Shown piece by piece: positions 45,700 to 55,449 of a DNA stretch of 64,000 nt (position 1 is the first letter of the stretch; each line of letters starts with the position of its first letter). The position numbers and the translations under genes were made by a program. A model generated the notes under the pieces. That model had not been told where the DNA came from. It saw only the letters and a list, made by a program, of their open reading frames with translations, and made no database searches. This DNA comes from Mycolicibacterium mageritense (GTDB lineage: Bacteria > Actinomycetota > Actinomycetes > Mycobacteriales > Mycobacteriaceae), in the NCBI RefSeq assembly GCF_010727475.1, contig NZ_AP022567.1, positions 4,464,001 to 4,528,000 on the forward strand, given 5' to 3'.

Positions 45700-46560
45700 T
45701 CAGGCCAGACCGAGTGGCCCGGCGAGCTCAGCCAGCGCGGGCACCAGTTTCTCCGGTGACGTCAGCACCTGCACGGGCACATGGTCGGCGCCGGCCTGCC
45801 GATGCTGCTTGAGCCGGGCGGCGACATCTTCGATCGTGCCGTATGCGACGACCGCGTCGATGAACCGGTCGCTGCCGGGTTTGGCCAGATTCTCCGCGGT
45901 GAAGCCGAGCCGCTTGAAGTTGTTCAGATAGTTCGTGAGTCCCAGGTAGAGATCGAGCGCCTTGCGACCCACCGCACGCGCCTGTTCGGCATCGGTGGTC
46001 AACACCACCTTGTGCTCGGGCGCGAGGAACGCGTCCGGGCCGAGGATCTCACGCGCCTGCGCGGTGTGTTCGGGCGTGGTCAGGTACGGATGGGCGCCCG
46101 CCGAACGGTCCGCCGACAGCTTCAGCACCTTCGGGCCGAGTGCGGCCACCACCCGGCGGTCCTTCGGTACGCCGTACTCATCGAGCTTGTCGAGGTAGTC
46201 GTTGAGCGCGTCGATGGGCTTGCGGTAGTCGTCGATGGCCTCGCGGTGACCGACGCCTATGCCCAACAGGAACCGGCCCGGATAAGCCTTGTCGATGCGG
46301 TGGAAGCTCTCCGACACCGGCCCGGCGGCGGCCGTCCAGATGTTCACGATGCCCGTGGCCAACTGCAGCTTGGCGGTCTCGGCCAGGATCGGGTCGACCC
46401 AGTCCAATTCGGCGGGCGGCGACCCGCCGGCCCAGATCGCCCCGTAGCCAAGGGCCTCGATGTCGCGCAGCTGCTGCGGGGACAGCGGCTGGAACTGCGA
46501 GTAATGGCCGAATACGCCGAACGGTCCGAGGTCGGGTTTGGTGCTTGTGATGTCCGTCAT
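45700..46560 (-). CDS. LLM-class F420-dependent oxidoreductase
   Basis: A 286-residue paralogue of the preceding protein (PFGVFGHYSQFQPLSPQQLRDIEALGYGAIWAGGS; NIWTAAAGPVSESFHRIDKAYPGRFLLGIGVGH). ATG at 46560 (MTDITSTKPDLG) is chosen because a much longer reading from 46785 runs through the preceding kinase. The pair probably arose by tandem duplication and is expressed together. Confidence 0.87.
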   Translation of the reverse strand: MTDITSTKPDLGPFGVFGHYSQFQPLSPQQLRDIEALGYGAIWAGGSPPAELDWVDPILAETAKLQLATGIVNIWTAAAGPVSESFHRIDKAYPGRFLLGIGVGHREAIDDYRKPIDALNDYLDKLDEYGVPKDRRVVAALGPKVLKLSADRSAGAHPYLTTPEHTAQAREILGPDAFLAPEHKVVLTTDAEQARAVGRKALDLYLGLTNYLNNFKRLGFTAENLAKPGSDRFIDAVVAYGTIEDVAARLKQHRQAGADHVPVQVLTSPEKLVPALAELAGPLGLA

Positions 46561-46603
46561 GGTTGCGTCAACCCGGCCCCGCGTCGCGGCTATTCCGAAA
46601 AAC

Positions 46604-48115
46604 TCACGGCGATTCCGGCGCGGGCGAAGCGGTGGCCGTCTCGCGGCTGGGTGCAGGCAGGTCTTCCGGCGCCGGCGCTTCCAGCGGCAGCAGCACGATG
46701 AACCGGGTGTTGCCCGGCTCGGACTGCACCCGCAGGTCGCCGCAGTGTTTCTCGACGACGATCCGCCAGGCCAGATCCAGACCAAGGCCTGTGCCTTCGC
46801 CGAACGCCTTGGTGGTGAAGAACGGCGTGAAGATGCGCTCGATGATGTCGGCGGGGATGCCGGGCCCGTCGTCGCAGATCTCGACCTTCACCAGATCGCC
46901 CTCGCGGCCGGTGCGCACGGTCAGCGTGCCCGTCCCGTCCATCGCCTGGATCGCGTTGTCGATGATGTTGGTCCACACCTGGTTGAGGTCGCCCGGATAG
47001 CAGGCCAGCTCGGGCAAGGACTTGTCCCACTCTTTGACGAGCCGAACACCCTTGCCTTCCTTGCCGATTCGGTCACCGAACATCATCAGGGTGCTGTGCA
47101 GCAGTTCGTGGATGTCGGCGCTCTGGTAGGGGGCGCGGTCCATCTGCGAGTACTGCTTGGCGCCGGCCAGCAGCGCCGAGATGCGCTTGCTGGCTTCGGC
47201 GATCTGGTTCATCAGCAGCTCGGTGTCGATGGTGTACTTGAGCCAGCCGATGGCGCCCTGCAGCGTCGCCGAGGCCTGCACGTCCTCGACCGACGCCGAT
47301 ACGCGCTCCAGCCAGTCGGTGTCGAGCCCGGCCTCGACGAAGGTCGGCGCGTAATCCCAGCCGCCGACGATGCCGTGATCGTCGAGCCAGTCGCCGATCT
47401 GCTCTTCGCGATCCGAGGCCTCCAGCGCGGTCAGGTTCTGCGCCTTGCTCTTGGCGACCTGCTCGGCCACCTCGTCCTGCACGCTCACCAGCACCCGCAA
47501 CGCCTCCGCCGTGAACCGGCCGTCGGCCAGCATGGCCAGCTTGTGGCGCATCTTGCCGACGCGGTCGCGAAGATCGGCGACCGCACGGGCCGTGGCCGCC
47601 GCAGGATTGTTGAGCTGATGCGTCAGGCCCGCCGACAGCTGGCCCAGGGCCAGCAGCTTCTCCCGCTGGCCGATGATCTGCCTGCGCCGCAGCCCACCGA
47701 CCTTGTGTCCCTCCAGGAGGTGCACCGCCATCGGGAACTCGGTGCGCATGAAGTCCGCGTAGGCCTCGGCGTCGAGCACGAAGAACCGCGACGTGCGCGT
47801 CACCCGCACCGACGCCTCGTACACCGGCTGCTCGCCGGGGATGTAGGCCGACCAGGCGCCGCAGTACACACCGCGCATCGAGGTGCGGTTGGTCTCGATG
47901 TCGATGCCACCCGACTTCATCGACATGACGAGTTCGCCTTCGATCATCACGTAGAAGCACGTGGCCGGTTCGCCCTCGATGCACACCGGGCCGGGTTCGA
48001 ACGTCGCGATGTGGCCGTGCGCGCACAGCGTGTCGAGCTGCTCGTCGGTCAGCGATTCGAAGAGGAACAGCGTGCGCAGTTCGTCACGCACACAGGCTTC
48101 ACCCATTGTCGTCAT
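46604..48115 (-). CDS. Histidine kinase with cyclic-nucleotide-binding-type domain
   Basis: A 503-residue kinase without membrane segments. The N-terminal part (about residues 15-130) is a CRP-like cyclic-nucleotide-binding fold (LFLFESLTDEQLDTLCAHG, GELVMSMKSGG, AYIPGEQPVYEASVRVTRTSRFFVL). The phosphoacceptor is H166 in SAGLTHQLNNPAAA; a long helical middle (about 180-330) separates it from the ATPase (DLNQVWTNIIDNAIQAMDGTG, ICDDGPGIP, FFTTKAFGEGTGLGL). AAGGAGCTG precedes the ATG. 33 bases downstream of a gene that encodes its probable partner, the receiver-flavoprotein fusion. The ligand of the sensory domain is unknown. Confidence 0.9.
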   Translation of the reverse strand: MTTMGEACVRDELRTLFLFESLTDEQLDTLCAHGHIATFEPGPVCIEGEPATCFYVMIEGELVMSMKSGGIDIETNRTSMRGVYCGAWSAYIPGEQPVYEASVRVTRTSRFFVLDAEAYADFMRTEFPMAVHLLEGHKVGGLRRRQIIGQREKLLALGQLSAGLTHQLNNPAAATARAVADLRDRVGKMRHKLAMLADGRFTAEALRVLVSVQDEVAEQVAKSKAQNLTALEASDREEQIGDWLDDHGIVGGWDYAPTFVEAGLDTDWLERVSASVEDVQASATLQGAIGWLKYTIDTELLMNQIAEASKRISALLAGAKQYSQMDRAPYQSADIHELLHSTLMMFGDRIGKEGKGVRLVKEWDKSLPELACYPGDLNQVWTNIIDNAIQAMDGTGTLTVRTGREGDLVKVEICDDGPGIPADIIERIFTPFFTTKAFGEGTGLGLDLAWRIVVEKHCGDLRVQSEPGNTRFIVLLPLEAPAPEDLPAPSRETATASPAPESP

Positions 48116-48148
48116 CAGCTCCTTAGGCCACGCCGGCGGTGCCGGCCA

Positions 48149-49840
48149 TCATGCTTCGGCGAGATAGCGGTGCACCAGCATCACCGCCATCGACCCTTCG
48201 CCGACCGCGGCCGCCACTCGCTTGGCGGACTCTGCACGCACATCTCCAGCAACAAACACACCGGGCACACTTGTTTCCAAGTGGTGCGGCGGACGTTCGA
48301 GATTCCAGCCGCACACGTCGCGCAGGTCCGGCCCCGCGAGGATGAAGCCGTGGTCGTCGCGGGCCACCACACCGTCGAGCCAGTCGGTGCGCGGGGTCGC
48401 GCCGATGAAGCAGCACATGCGAGTCGAGCGGACCTCTTCGCGTTCTCCGGTGCGCTTGTCCGACAGCACGAGCCCGACGAGGTGGTCGTCCTCGCCGATC
48501 GCCCCGACCACCTCGGTGCACGTCCGGACGTGGATGTTGGGGGTCTGTTCGATCTGCTGGATCAGGTAGTACGACATCGACGCTTCCAGTGACGGACCGC
48601 GCACCAGCAGCGTCACCGACTTGGCCTCGCGCGACATGAACATCGCGGCCTGCCCGGCCGAGTTGGCCCCGCCGACGATGTAGACGTCCTCGCCCGCGCA
48701 TTCGTTGGCGTCGGAGACCGATGCGCCGTAATACACGCCCCGGCCGACGTAGTTGACCGGGTTGTCCGGGTCGTCCCAACAACCTGGCACGGGCAGCTGG
48801 CGGTAGTCGACACCGGTCGCGAGGATGACCGCGCGGGCCCCGATGGTCTCGCCGTCGGCGAACCCGATGGTGCGGGCCGCGCCCGCGACGTCGAGCGTGA
48901 CGGCTTCGCGGGTGGTGATGACCTCGGCGCCGAATCGCTCGGCCTGCCTGCGGGCCGACGTCGCCAGCTCGGCGCCGGAAACCCCGGTGGGGAAGCCCAG
49001 ATAGTTCTCGATGCGTGAGCTGCGGCCGGCCTGCCCGCCGGTCGTGGTGCCCTCGATGAGAACGGTCTTGAGCCCTTCGGATGCGCCGTACACCGCCGCG
49101 GCCAGGCCGGCCGGGCCGCCACCGATCACCGCGAGGTCGTACATGGTCAGCGACGGCGTGGTGGACAGCCCCAGCATGTCGGCGAGCTCACCGTCGGTGG
49201 GTTCGACGAGCGTCTGCCCGCCCTCGGTGATCACCACCGGCAGCTGCAGGCCGTCGAGGCCCGCCGCCTCCAGCAGCTGGCGGCCCTTGGGCTCGTCGGC
49301 CGTGAACGCGCGGTAGGTGTGCTGATTGCGGGCCAGGAACTGGCGCACCTCCCACGAGCGCGCACTCCACTGGTGGCCGATCACCTTGGTGTGCGGGATG
49401 GCCCGGTCGCCGACGGCATGCCACGCCTCCAGCAGGCCGTCGATCACCGGGTAGAGCTTCTCCTCCGGCGGATCCCACGGCTTGAGCAGGTAGTGGTCGA
49501 GATCGACGACGTTGATGGCGTCGATCGCGGCCGTGGTGTCCGCGTACGCGGTCAACAGCACGCGGCGGGCCATGGGGTAGAGGTCCATCGCGGCTTCGAG
49601 GAACTCGATGCCGCTCATCTGCGGCATGCGGTAGTCCGCGACGAACACCGCCACGGTGTCGCCGCGCAGCTTGAGTTCGTGGAGCGTTTCGAGGGCGTCG
49701 GGGCCGGACTCGGCGCGCACGATCCGGTACCGCTCGCCGTAGTGGCGGCGCAGGTCACGCGCCACCGCACGGGAGACGGCCGGGTCGTCGTCGACGCTGA
49801 GGATGACAGGTTTACGGGGCTGGGGCGAGGGTCCAGTCAT
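48149..49840 (-). CDS. Response-regulator receiver fused to thioredoxin-reductase-like flavoprotein
   Basis: A 563-residue fusion. Residues about 10-135 are a receiver with D17/D18, phospho-acceptor D69 in FVADYRMPQ, T97 and K120. Residues about 145-222 (KVIGHQWSARSWEVRQFLARN, PVVITEGGQTLVEPT) look like a glutaredoxin/thioredoxin-like insert. Residues about 234-563 are a thioredoxin-reductase-like flavoprotein with GGGPAGLAAA and IVGGANSAGQAA. The active-site CxxC of thioredoxin reductase is absent: the region reads GRGVYYGASVSDANECAG. Probably a redox or peroxide-linked output controlled by phosphorylation. ATG at 49840; an earlier start at 49906 is outside family alignment. Confidence 0.88.
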   Translation of the reverse strand: MTGPSPQPRKPVILSVDDDPAVSRAVARDLRRHYGERYRIVRAESGPDALETLHELKLRGDTVAVFVADYRMPQMSGIEFLEAAMDLYPMARRVLLTAYADTTAAIDAINVVDLDHYLLKPWDPPEEKLYPVIDGLLEAWHAVGDRAIPHTKVIGHQWSARSWEVRQFLARNQHTYRAFTADEPKGRQLLEAAGLDGLQLPVVITEGGQTLVEPTDGELADMLGLSTTPSLTMYDLAVIGGGPAGLAAAVYGASEGLKTVLIEGTTTGGQAGRSSRIENYLGFPTGVSGAELATSARRQAERFGAEVITTREAVTLDVAGAARTIGFADGETIGARAVILATGVDYRQLPVPGCWDDPDNPVNYVGRGVYYGASVSDANECAGEDVYIVGGANSAGQAAMFMSREAKSVTLLVRGPSLEASMSYYLIQQIEQTPNIHVRTCTEVVGAIGEDDHLVGLVLSDKRTGEREEVRSTRMCCFIGATPRTDWLDGVVARDDHGFILAGPDLRDVCGWNLERPPHHLETSVPGVFVAGDVRAESAKRVAAAVGEGSMAVMLVHRYLAEA

Positions 49841-49903
49841 ATCGGCTCCAATTATGCGCCTGACCGGTGACTTGATGCGCTGTCGGCCGAGTGCCGACCG
49901 CCA

Positions 49904-49931
49904 CACCGCCGTCCCTTCAGGGACGGCGGTG
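49904..49931 (-). terminator. 13-bp perfect hairpin after the flotillin gene
   Basis: Arms CACCGCCGTCCCT (49904-49916) and AGGGACGGCGGTG (49919-49931) around a 2-base loop, 8 bases past the end of the leftward flotillin gene. There is no U-run. It separates the flotillin operon from the receiver-flavoprotein gene, whose promoter must lie in 49841-49903. Confidence 0.75.
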
Positions 49932-49938
49932 CAGCAGA

Positions 49939-51450
49939 TCAGACGGTGTGGTCGGTCTTGCCGTTGAGCATGGCCGCCAGATCGATGCCGGAGCTCTTGA
50001 GCGACTCGACGATCTTGGCCACCGCGAGTGGGCTCACTCCGAGCAGTCCGCCGACGGCGTCCTGGGTGTCGCCCGACCCGCCGATGATCGACAACCGTTC
50101 GATCTCGGCCAGCGGCGAGGCGGCCGCCTCGGTCGCCTTGACCACAGAAGCCAGCACGTCGGGCAGCATCAGCAGGCGCGCGGCGTCGGCGGTGTAGCCG
50201 TTGAGCGCAGCGGCGATCTCCTTCTTGCCGTTGGCTTCCGCCAGCAGCTTGGCCTCGATACCCGCGGCCTCGGCCTGCTGCTCGACGCGCAGCGCGTCGG
50301 CCAGCTCCTTCTTACCGGCGGCCTCGGCGACCAGTTTGGCCTGCAAGCTGTCCGCCTCGGCCTGCTTCTCGACCCGCAGCGCGTCGGCGGCTGCCTTACG
50401 GGCGTCGGCCTCGGCCTGACCCTTGCGCCGCTCGGTCTCGGCTGCGGCCTCGGCGGCCAGGATCGAGGATTGGCGCTGACCTTCGGCGATCGCGATGTCG
50501 GCCTGGCGCTTCGCCTCGGCCGGAGCGATCACGTCGGCCTGCAGGGCGGCCTGGGCCTGCTCGGCGCGACGCTGTTCCACCTCGATGCGGGCCTGCACCC
50601 GGGCTGCCTCGGCCTGCTCGATCGCGATGCCGACGTCCTTCTGCGCGCGAGCGTTGGCCAGTGGCCCGGCCTGGTCGGCCTGCGCGTTCTCGGCCTCGGT
50701 CTGGGCGCGCAGGCGCGCCAGTTCGACGTCGCGCTTCTGATTCGCCGTCGCGATCGCGGTGTCGGCCTCGGCCTGGGCGATCGAACCCTCCTGACGGGCC
50801 TTGGCCGACTGGATCTGGGCATCCCGCTCGGCCTCGGCGGTACCGACCGTGGCGTCCCGCTTGACCTCGGCGATGCGGCGCTGGCCGAGCGACTTCAGGT
50901 AGTCGTTGGCGTCGGAGATGCCTGCGATCTTGAGGACGTCGACCTCCATGCCGATACGGGCCAGGTCGCCGCCGGCCTCCTCGACCACGCTGCGGGCCAG
51001 GCTGTCGCGGTTGGAGTTGAGATCCTCGACGGTCATCGTCGCGGTGATGCCGCGCAGTGAACCCGCCAGGATCTCGTTGATCTGCCGCTGCAACTCGTTG
51101 AGGTCAGAGGTCAGGAAGCGCTGCACCGCGGTCTGCACGGCCTCGTCGGCCGAACCGATGCGCACCAGCCCGACGGCTTCGACGTTGACGGGCACACCGT
51201 TGTTGGACAGCGCGTTCTGCAGGTTGATGCTGACGTTGAACGGTTCCAGGCTCATGATGTCGACGCGCTCGATACCGGGCATGCGGAACCGCGCCCCGCC
51301 GCGCACCACCTTGGGCTGACCGCGGCCGGTGAACACCGCGACCTCGTTGGGCGGCACCTTGATGTAGTTCTTCACGTAGACCATCGGCAATACCACCAGG
51401 ATGAGGATGGCCGCGATGGCAGCGAGGACGACGATGAGCAGCAGGGACAC
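49939..51450 (-). CDS. Flotillin-like SPFH membrane protein
   Basis: A 503-residue flotillin. One N-terminal hydrophobic helix (about residues 3-25) anchors it, followed by the SPFH domain (about 30-190) and a long Ala/Glu-rich coiled-coil region with many EA-repeats (about 200-420), then a C-terminal GLLGVSP segment. It scaffolds ordered lipid domains at the inner membrane. GTG at 51450. It is 36 bases from an NfeD-like gene that encodes the usual partner. Confidence 0.93.
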   Translation of the reverse strand: MSLLLIVVLAAIAAILILVVLPMVYVKNYIKVPPNEVAVFTGRGQPKVVRGGARFRMPGIERVDIMSLEPFNVSINLQNALSNNGVPVNVEAVGLVRIGSADEAVQTAVQRFLTSDLNELQRQINEILAGSLRGITATMTVEDLNSNRDSLARSVVEEAGGDLARIGMEVDVLKIAGISDANDYLKSLGQRRIAEVKRDATVGTAEAERDAQIQSAKARQEGSIAQAEADTAIATANQKRDVELARLRAQTEAENAQADQAGPLANARAQKDVGIAIEQAEAARVQARIEVEQRRAEQAQAALQADVIAPAEAKRQADIAIAEGQRQSSILAAEAAAETERRKGQAEADARKAAADALRVEKQAEADSLQAKLVAEAAGKKELADALRVEQQAEAAGIEAKLLAEANGKKEIAAALNGYTADAARLLMLPDVLASVVKATEAAASPLAEIERLSIIGGSGDTQDAVGGLLGVSPLAVAKIVESLKSSGIDLAAMLNGKTDHTV

Positions 51451-51486
51451 TGTGGTGCCTTTCTCGGAGGTTCGGTGCTCGGGTAC

Positions 51487-51984
51487 TCAGGTTTGCGGAA
51501 CGGCGACCACGTGGACGAAGTCGGCGTCGATGTCAGCGATGTACACGCGGGTCGATTTGGGCAGCGCGGCGGGTTCGTCGCTCTTGGCGCGGGAGAAGAC
51601 GCGGTTGCCGTCGGCGTCGACGAACGAGACCTCACCCCAACCGCCTGCCGGCACCTCGAGGGTCACCGTGCCGAGCAGGCCGATGTAGGAAGAACGGCCC
51701 TTGTGTGAGTTGGACTGCTGGCGGCGCATGTAGGGCAACAGCAGCCCGTTGAGCAGGAACACCAACACCACGGCGCATGCCCCGGCCAGCACGGCGGAAC
51801 CGAACGCGCCCAGATGGGTCCAGGTGCCCACCAGGCCGCCGGTGCCCGCCCCGAGCAGGGCGACCGACAGACCGGTGAGGCTCAGGAACGGCATACCGTC
51901 GCCGTGCCCGACGTCGGCCAGCAGCAGAGCGGCCAGCACCGCCACCGCGCCGACGACGAATGCCGCCAGATATATAGCTGTCAC
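51487..51984 (-). CDS. NfeD-like membrane protein (flotillin partner)
   Basis: A 165-residue protein with three predicted membrane helices (about residues 4-22, 36-55 and 60-85) and a C-terminal small beta-barrel domain (about 95-165, [25 protein letters not shown]). It resembles the short NfeD/YuaF type that is encoded with flotillins. GTG at 51984 with GGAG upstream. It precedes flotillin on the same strand. Likely function: assembly or stability of the flotillin domain. Confidence 0.8.
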   Translation of the reverse strand: MTAIYLAAFVVGAVAVLAALLLADVGHGDGMPFLSLTGLSVALLGAGTGGLVGTWTHLGAFGSAVLAGACAVVLVFLLNGLLLPYMRRQQSNSHKGRSSYIGLLGTVTLEVPAGGWGEVSFVDADGNRVFSRAKSDEPAALPKSTRVYIADIDADFVHVVAVPQT

Positions 51985-52302
51985 GTATCAGTCTCCGAAG
52001 ATCCCCCGGGCCCGGTCTGAGCTGCTCGCAGCTCACTGGGACCATTGTCTCCCGAGAGGCGGTCCCTACCGTGCACAATTTTCGACGTCCGTCCCTGGTC
52101 GGCGGCGATTTTGGTGTAGGCCGATGAGCGGGTATTGTGGACCAACGGTGCGGCTTCCCGCGCCGGCTTTTGTGCGCCCGTCCTGGAACTGCTGGAATTT
52201 CTGGAATTCTGCCGATCCGGCTCACGTTTCCGAAGCCGGAGAGGTCGCTGTGCCACCTAGGGCGCACGAGATACGAAACGAAAGCAAGGATCGCCAGACA
52301 GT
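51985..52302 (+). promoter_or_regulatory. 318-base divergent region before the infA operon
   Basis: No coding gene is supported here. A probable SigA-type promoter is TTGGTG (52111-52116), 16 bases, TATTGT (52133-52138), giving a leader of about 155 bases for infA. The leader holds three 9-base units starting with CTGGAA at 52183, 52192 and 52201. AAGGA (52286-52290) may be the ribosome site of infA, although the spacing is long. The left end serves the NfeD-like gene. Confidence 0.55.
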
Positions 52303-52524
52303 ATGGCCAAGAAAGACGGTGCCATCGAGGTCGAGGGCCGCGTGGTCGAGCCTCTGCCCAATGCGATGTTCCGCATTGAGCTGGAGAACGGACACAAGGT
52401 TCTGGCCCACATCAGCGGCAAGATGCGGCAGCACTACATCCGCATCCTGCCCGAGGACCGCGTTGTGGTGGAGCTCTCTCCCTACGACCTGTCCCGGGGC
52501 CGCATCGTGTACCGGTACAAGTAA
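52303..52524 (+). CDS. infA: Translation initiation factor IF-1
   Basis: A 73-residue S1/OB-fold protein ([58 protein letters not shown]) that binds the 30S A site. Its length and sequence are standard for actinobacteria. It starts the conserved cluster infA-rpmJ-rpsM-rpsK-rpsD-rpoA-rplQ-truA. ATG at 52303. Confidence 0.98.
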
Positions 52525-52570
52525 CTGCCCGAACCCCTTAACACAGACGAGAGAACAGGATCGCGAAGCC

Positions 52571-52684
52571 GTGAAGGTGAACCCGAGCGTCAAGCCGATC
52601 TGCGACAAGTGCAGGGTGATCCGCCGGCACGGGCGGGTCATGGTGATCTGCTCCGATCCGCGGCACAAGCAGCGGCAGGGCTGA
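52571..52684 (+). CDS. rpmJ: 50S ribosomal protein L36, zinc-binding type
   Basis: A 37-residue protein, too short for most gene finders. Zinc ligands are visible as C11 and C14 in [12 protein letters not shown]27 in MVICSDPRH and H32, so it is the C+ form used when zinc is sufficient. GTG at 52571, 46 bases after infA; GAACAGGA lies upstream. It is followed by a 160-base spacer. Confidence 0.95.
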
Positions 52685-52736
52685 CAAGCCCGGCTTGAGC
52701 AGTACCCACAACTGAATGCAGACCTCCCAGCACCAC

Positions 52737-52755
52737 TGAGCGGATTGGCCGCTCA
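52737..52755 (+). other. Stem-loop in the rpmJ-rpsM spacer
   Basis: TGAGCGG (52737-52743) and CCGCTCA (52749-52755) form a perfect 7-bp stem with a 5-base loop within the 160-base gap 52685-52844. The gap holds no gene. It may be a processing, attenuation or ribosomal protein feedback site. Confidence 0.45.
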
Positions 52756-52844
52756 ACACGTCCGGAACGGAGGCCGGACCCCACACAAGAGGCGTGGGAA
52801 CGGGCTGGGAACAGACCTCCGCATAGAAGAAGGAATACCGCCAC

Positions 52845-53219
52845 ATGGCACGGCTCGTGGGCGTCGATCTTCCGCGCGACAAGCGCATGGAGATCGCGCT
52901 GACTTACATCTACGGCATCGGCCGTACCCGCTCCCAGGAGATCCTTGCGGCCACCGGCATCGACAAGGACATGCGCACCAAGGATCTGACCGACGATCAG
53001 GTCACCCAGCTGCGCGACTACATCGAAGGCAACCTCAAGGTTGAGGGCGACCTGCGCCGCGAGGTCCAGGCCGACATTCGCCGCAAGATCGAGATCGGCT
53101 GCTACCAGGGCCTGCGGCACCGCCGCGGTCTGCCCGTGCGTGGTCAGCGGACCAAGACCAACGCGCGCACCCGCAAGGGGCCGAAGCGCACCATCGCCGG
53201 CAAGAAGAAGGCCAGGTAA
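52845..53219 (+). CDS. rpsM: 30S ribosomal protein S13
   Basis: A 124-residue protein of the small-subunit head ([58 protein letters not shown]) that bridges to the 50S subunit. Standard length and C-terminal basic tail. ATG at 52845 with AGAAGGA upstream. It is 4 bases from rpsK. Confidence 0.98.
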   Translation: MARLVGVDLPRDKRMEIALTYIYGIGRTRSQEILAATGIDKDMRTKDLTDDQVTQLRDYIEGNLKVEGDLRREVQADIRRKIEIGCYQGLRHRRGLPVRGQRTKTNARTRKGPKRTIAGKKKAR

Positions 53220-53223
53220 GTAA

Positions 53224-53640
53224 ATGCCACCAGCAAAAAAGGGTGCCGCAGCTCCTAAGAAGGGGCAGAAGACCCGTCGCAGGGAAAAGAAGAACGTCCC
53301 GCACGGCGCCGCGCACATCAAGAGCACGTTCAACAACACCATCGTGTCGATCACCGATCCGCAGGGCAACGTCATCGCCTGGGCGTCGTCGGGTCACGTC
53401 GGCTTCAAGGGCTCGCGTAAGTCCACCCCGTTCGCCGCGCAGCTGGCCGCTGAGAACGCCGCCCGCAAGGCGCAGGAGCACGGCGTGAAGAAGGTCGACG
53501 TGTTCGTCAAGGGCCCGGGCTCGGGCCGCGAGACCGCGATCCGTTCGTTGCAGGCCGCCGGCCTCGAGGTTGGCGCCATTTCCGATGTCACCCCGCAGCC
53601 GCACAACGGTTGCCGTCCGCCCAAGCGGCGCCGGGTCTAG
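53224..53640 (+). CDS. rpsK: 30S ribosomal protein S11
   Basis: A 138-residue protein with a Lys/Ala-rich mycobacterial N-terminal extension (first about 20 residues) and the conserved core ([58 protein letters not shown]). It lies on the 30S platform near the mRNA exit. ATG at 53224. Confidence 0.98.
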   Translation: MPPAKKGAAAPKKGQKTRRREKKNVPHGAAHIKSTFNNTIVSITDPQGNVIAWASSGHVGFKGSRKSTPFAAQLAAENAARKAQEHGVKKVDVFVKGPGSGRETAIRSLQAAGLEVGAISDVTPQPHNGCRPPKRRRV

Positions 53641-53656
53641 GGAGGAATAGAGACTC

Positions 53657-54262
53657 ATGGCTCGTTACACCGGACCTGCGACGCGCAAGTCGCGTCGCCT
53701 GGGCGTCGACCTCGTCGGCGGCGACCAGTCGTTCGAAAAGCGCCCCTACCCGCCCGGCCAGCACGGTCGCGCGCGGATCAAGGAGAGCGAATACCGCACC
53801 CAGCTGCAGGAGAAGCAGAAGGCCCGCTTCACCTACGGCGTCCTGGAGAAGCAGTTCCGCAAGTACTACGAAGAGGCAAACCGCCAGTCGGGCAAGACCG
53901 GTGAGAACCTGCTGCAGATCCTGGAGAGCCGCCTCGACAACGTCGTGTACCGCGCCGGCCTGGCCCGGACCCGTCGCATGGCGCGTCAGCTGGTCAGCCA
54001 CGGCCACTTCACCGTCAACGGTGTCAAGGTGAACATCCCGAGCTACCGGGTGTCGCAGTACGACATCATCGACATCAAAGAGAAGTCGCTGAACACGCTG
54101 CCCTTCGAGATCGCCCGCGCCAACGCCGGTGACCGCCCGATCCCGTCCTGGCTGCAGGTCGTGGGCGAGCGCCAGCGCATCCTGGTGCACCAGCTCCCCG
54201 AGCGCGCGCAGATCGACGTGCCGCTCGCCGAGCAGCTCATCGTCGAGTTCTACTCGAAGTAA
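53657..54262 (+). CDS. rpsD: 30S ribosomal protein S4
   Basis: A 201-residue primary 16S rRNA-binding protein. The S4 RNA-binding domain is around residues 92-155 (LESRLDNVVYRAGLARTRRMARQLVSHGHFTVNG). The N-terminus lacks the CxxC zinc cluster, so it is the cysteine-free form. GGAGG precedes the ATG. Between it and rpoA lies a short hairpin. Confidence 0.98.
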   Translation: MARYTGPATRKSRRLGVDLVGGDQSFEKRPYPPGQHGRARIKESEYRTQLQEKQKARFTYGVLEKQFRKYYEEANRQSGKTGENLLQILESRLDNVVYRAGLARTRRMARQLVSHGHFTVNGVKVNIPSYRVSQYDIIDIKEKSLNTLPFEIARANAGDRPIPSWLQVVGERQRILVHQLPERAQIDVPLAEQLIVEFYSK

Positions 54263-54269
54263 TGACCTT

Positions 54270-54285
54270 CCGGCCATTTGGCCGG
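54270..54285 (+). terminator. Short hairpin between rpsD and rpoA
   Basis: CCGGCCA-TT-TGGCCGG forms a perfect 7-bp stem 7 bases after rpsD. It lacks a U-run, so it is more likely an mRNA processing or partial attenuation element that tunes the RNA polymerase gene relative to ribosomal genes. Confidence 0.5.
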
Positions 54286-54310
54286 TAGGTACCCAGACGG
54301 CATCAAATAG

Positions 54311-55390
<1,080 letters not shown>

Positions 55391-55401
55391 AGAAATCCGT
55401 C

Positions 55402-55427
55402 CCGGTCCTACCTGATACGGGGACCGG
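55402..55427 (+). other. Stem-loop between rpoA and rplQ
   Basis: CCGGTCC (55402-55408) and GGACCGG (55421-55427), a perfect 7-bp stem with a 12-base loop in the 59-base gap. It may modulate rplQ expression; no terminator tract. Confidence 0.4.
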
Positions 55428-55449
55428 CCCCAATTAGGAGATAGTCGCA

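Noticed and set aside
46538..48592. 684-residue open frame opposite the histidine kinase
   Set aside because: Antisense to a kinase with all catalytic motifs; rich in Arg/His/Gln without domains.
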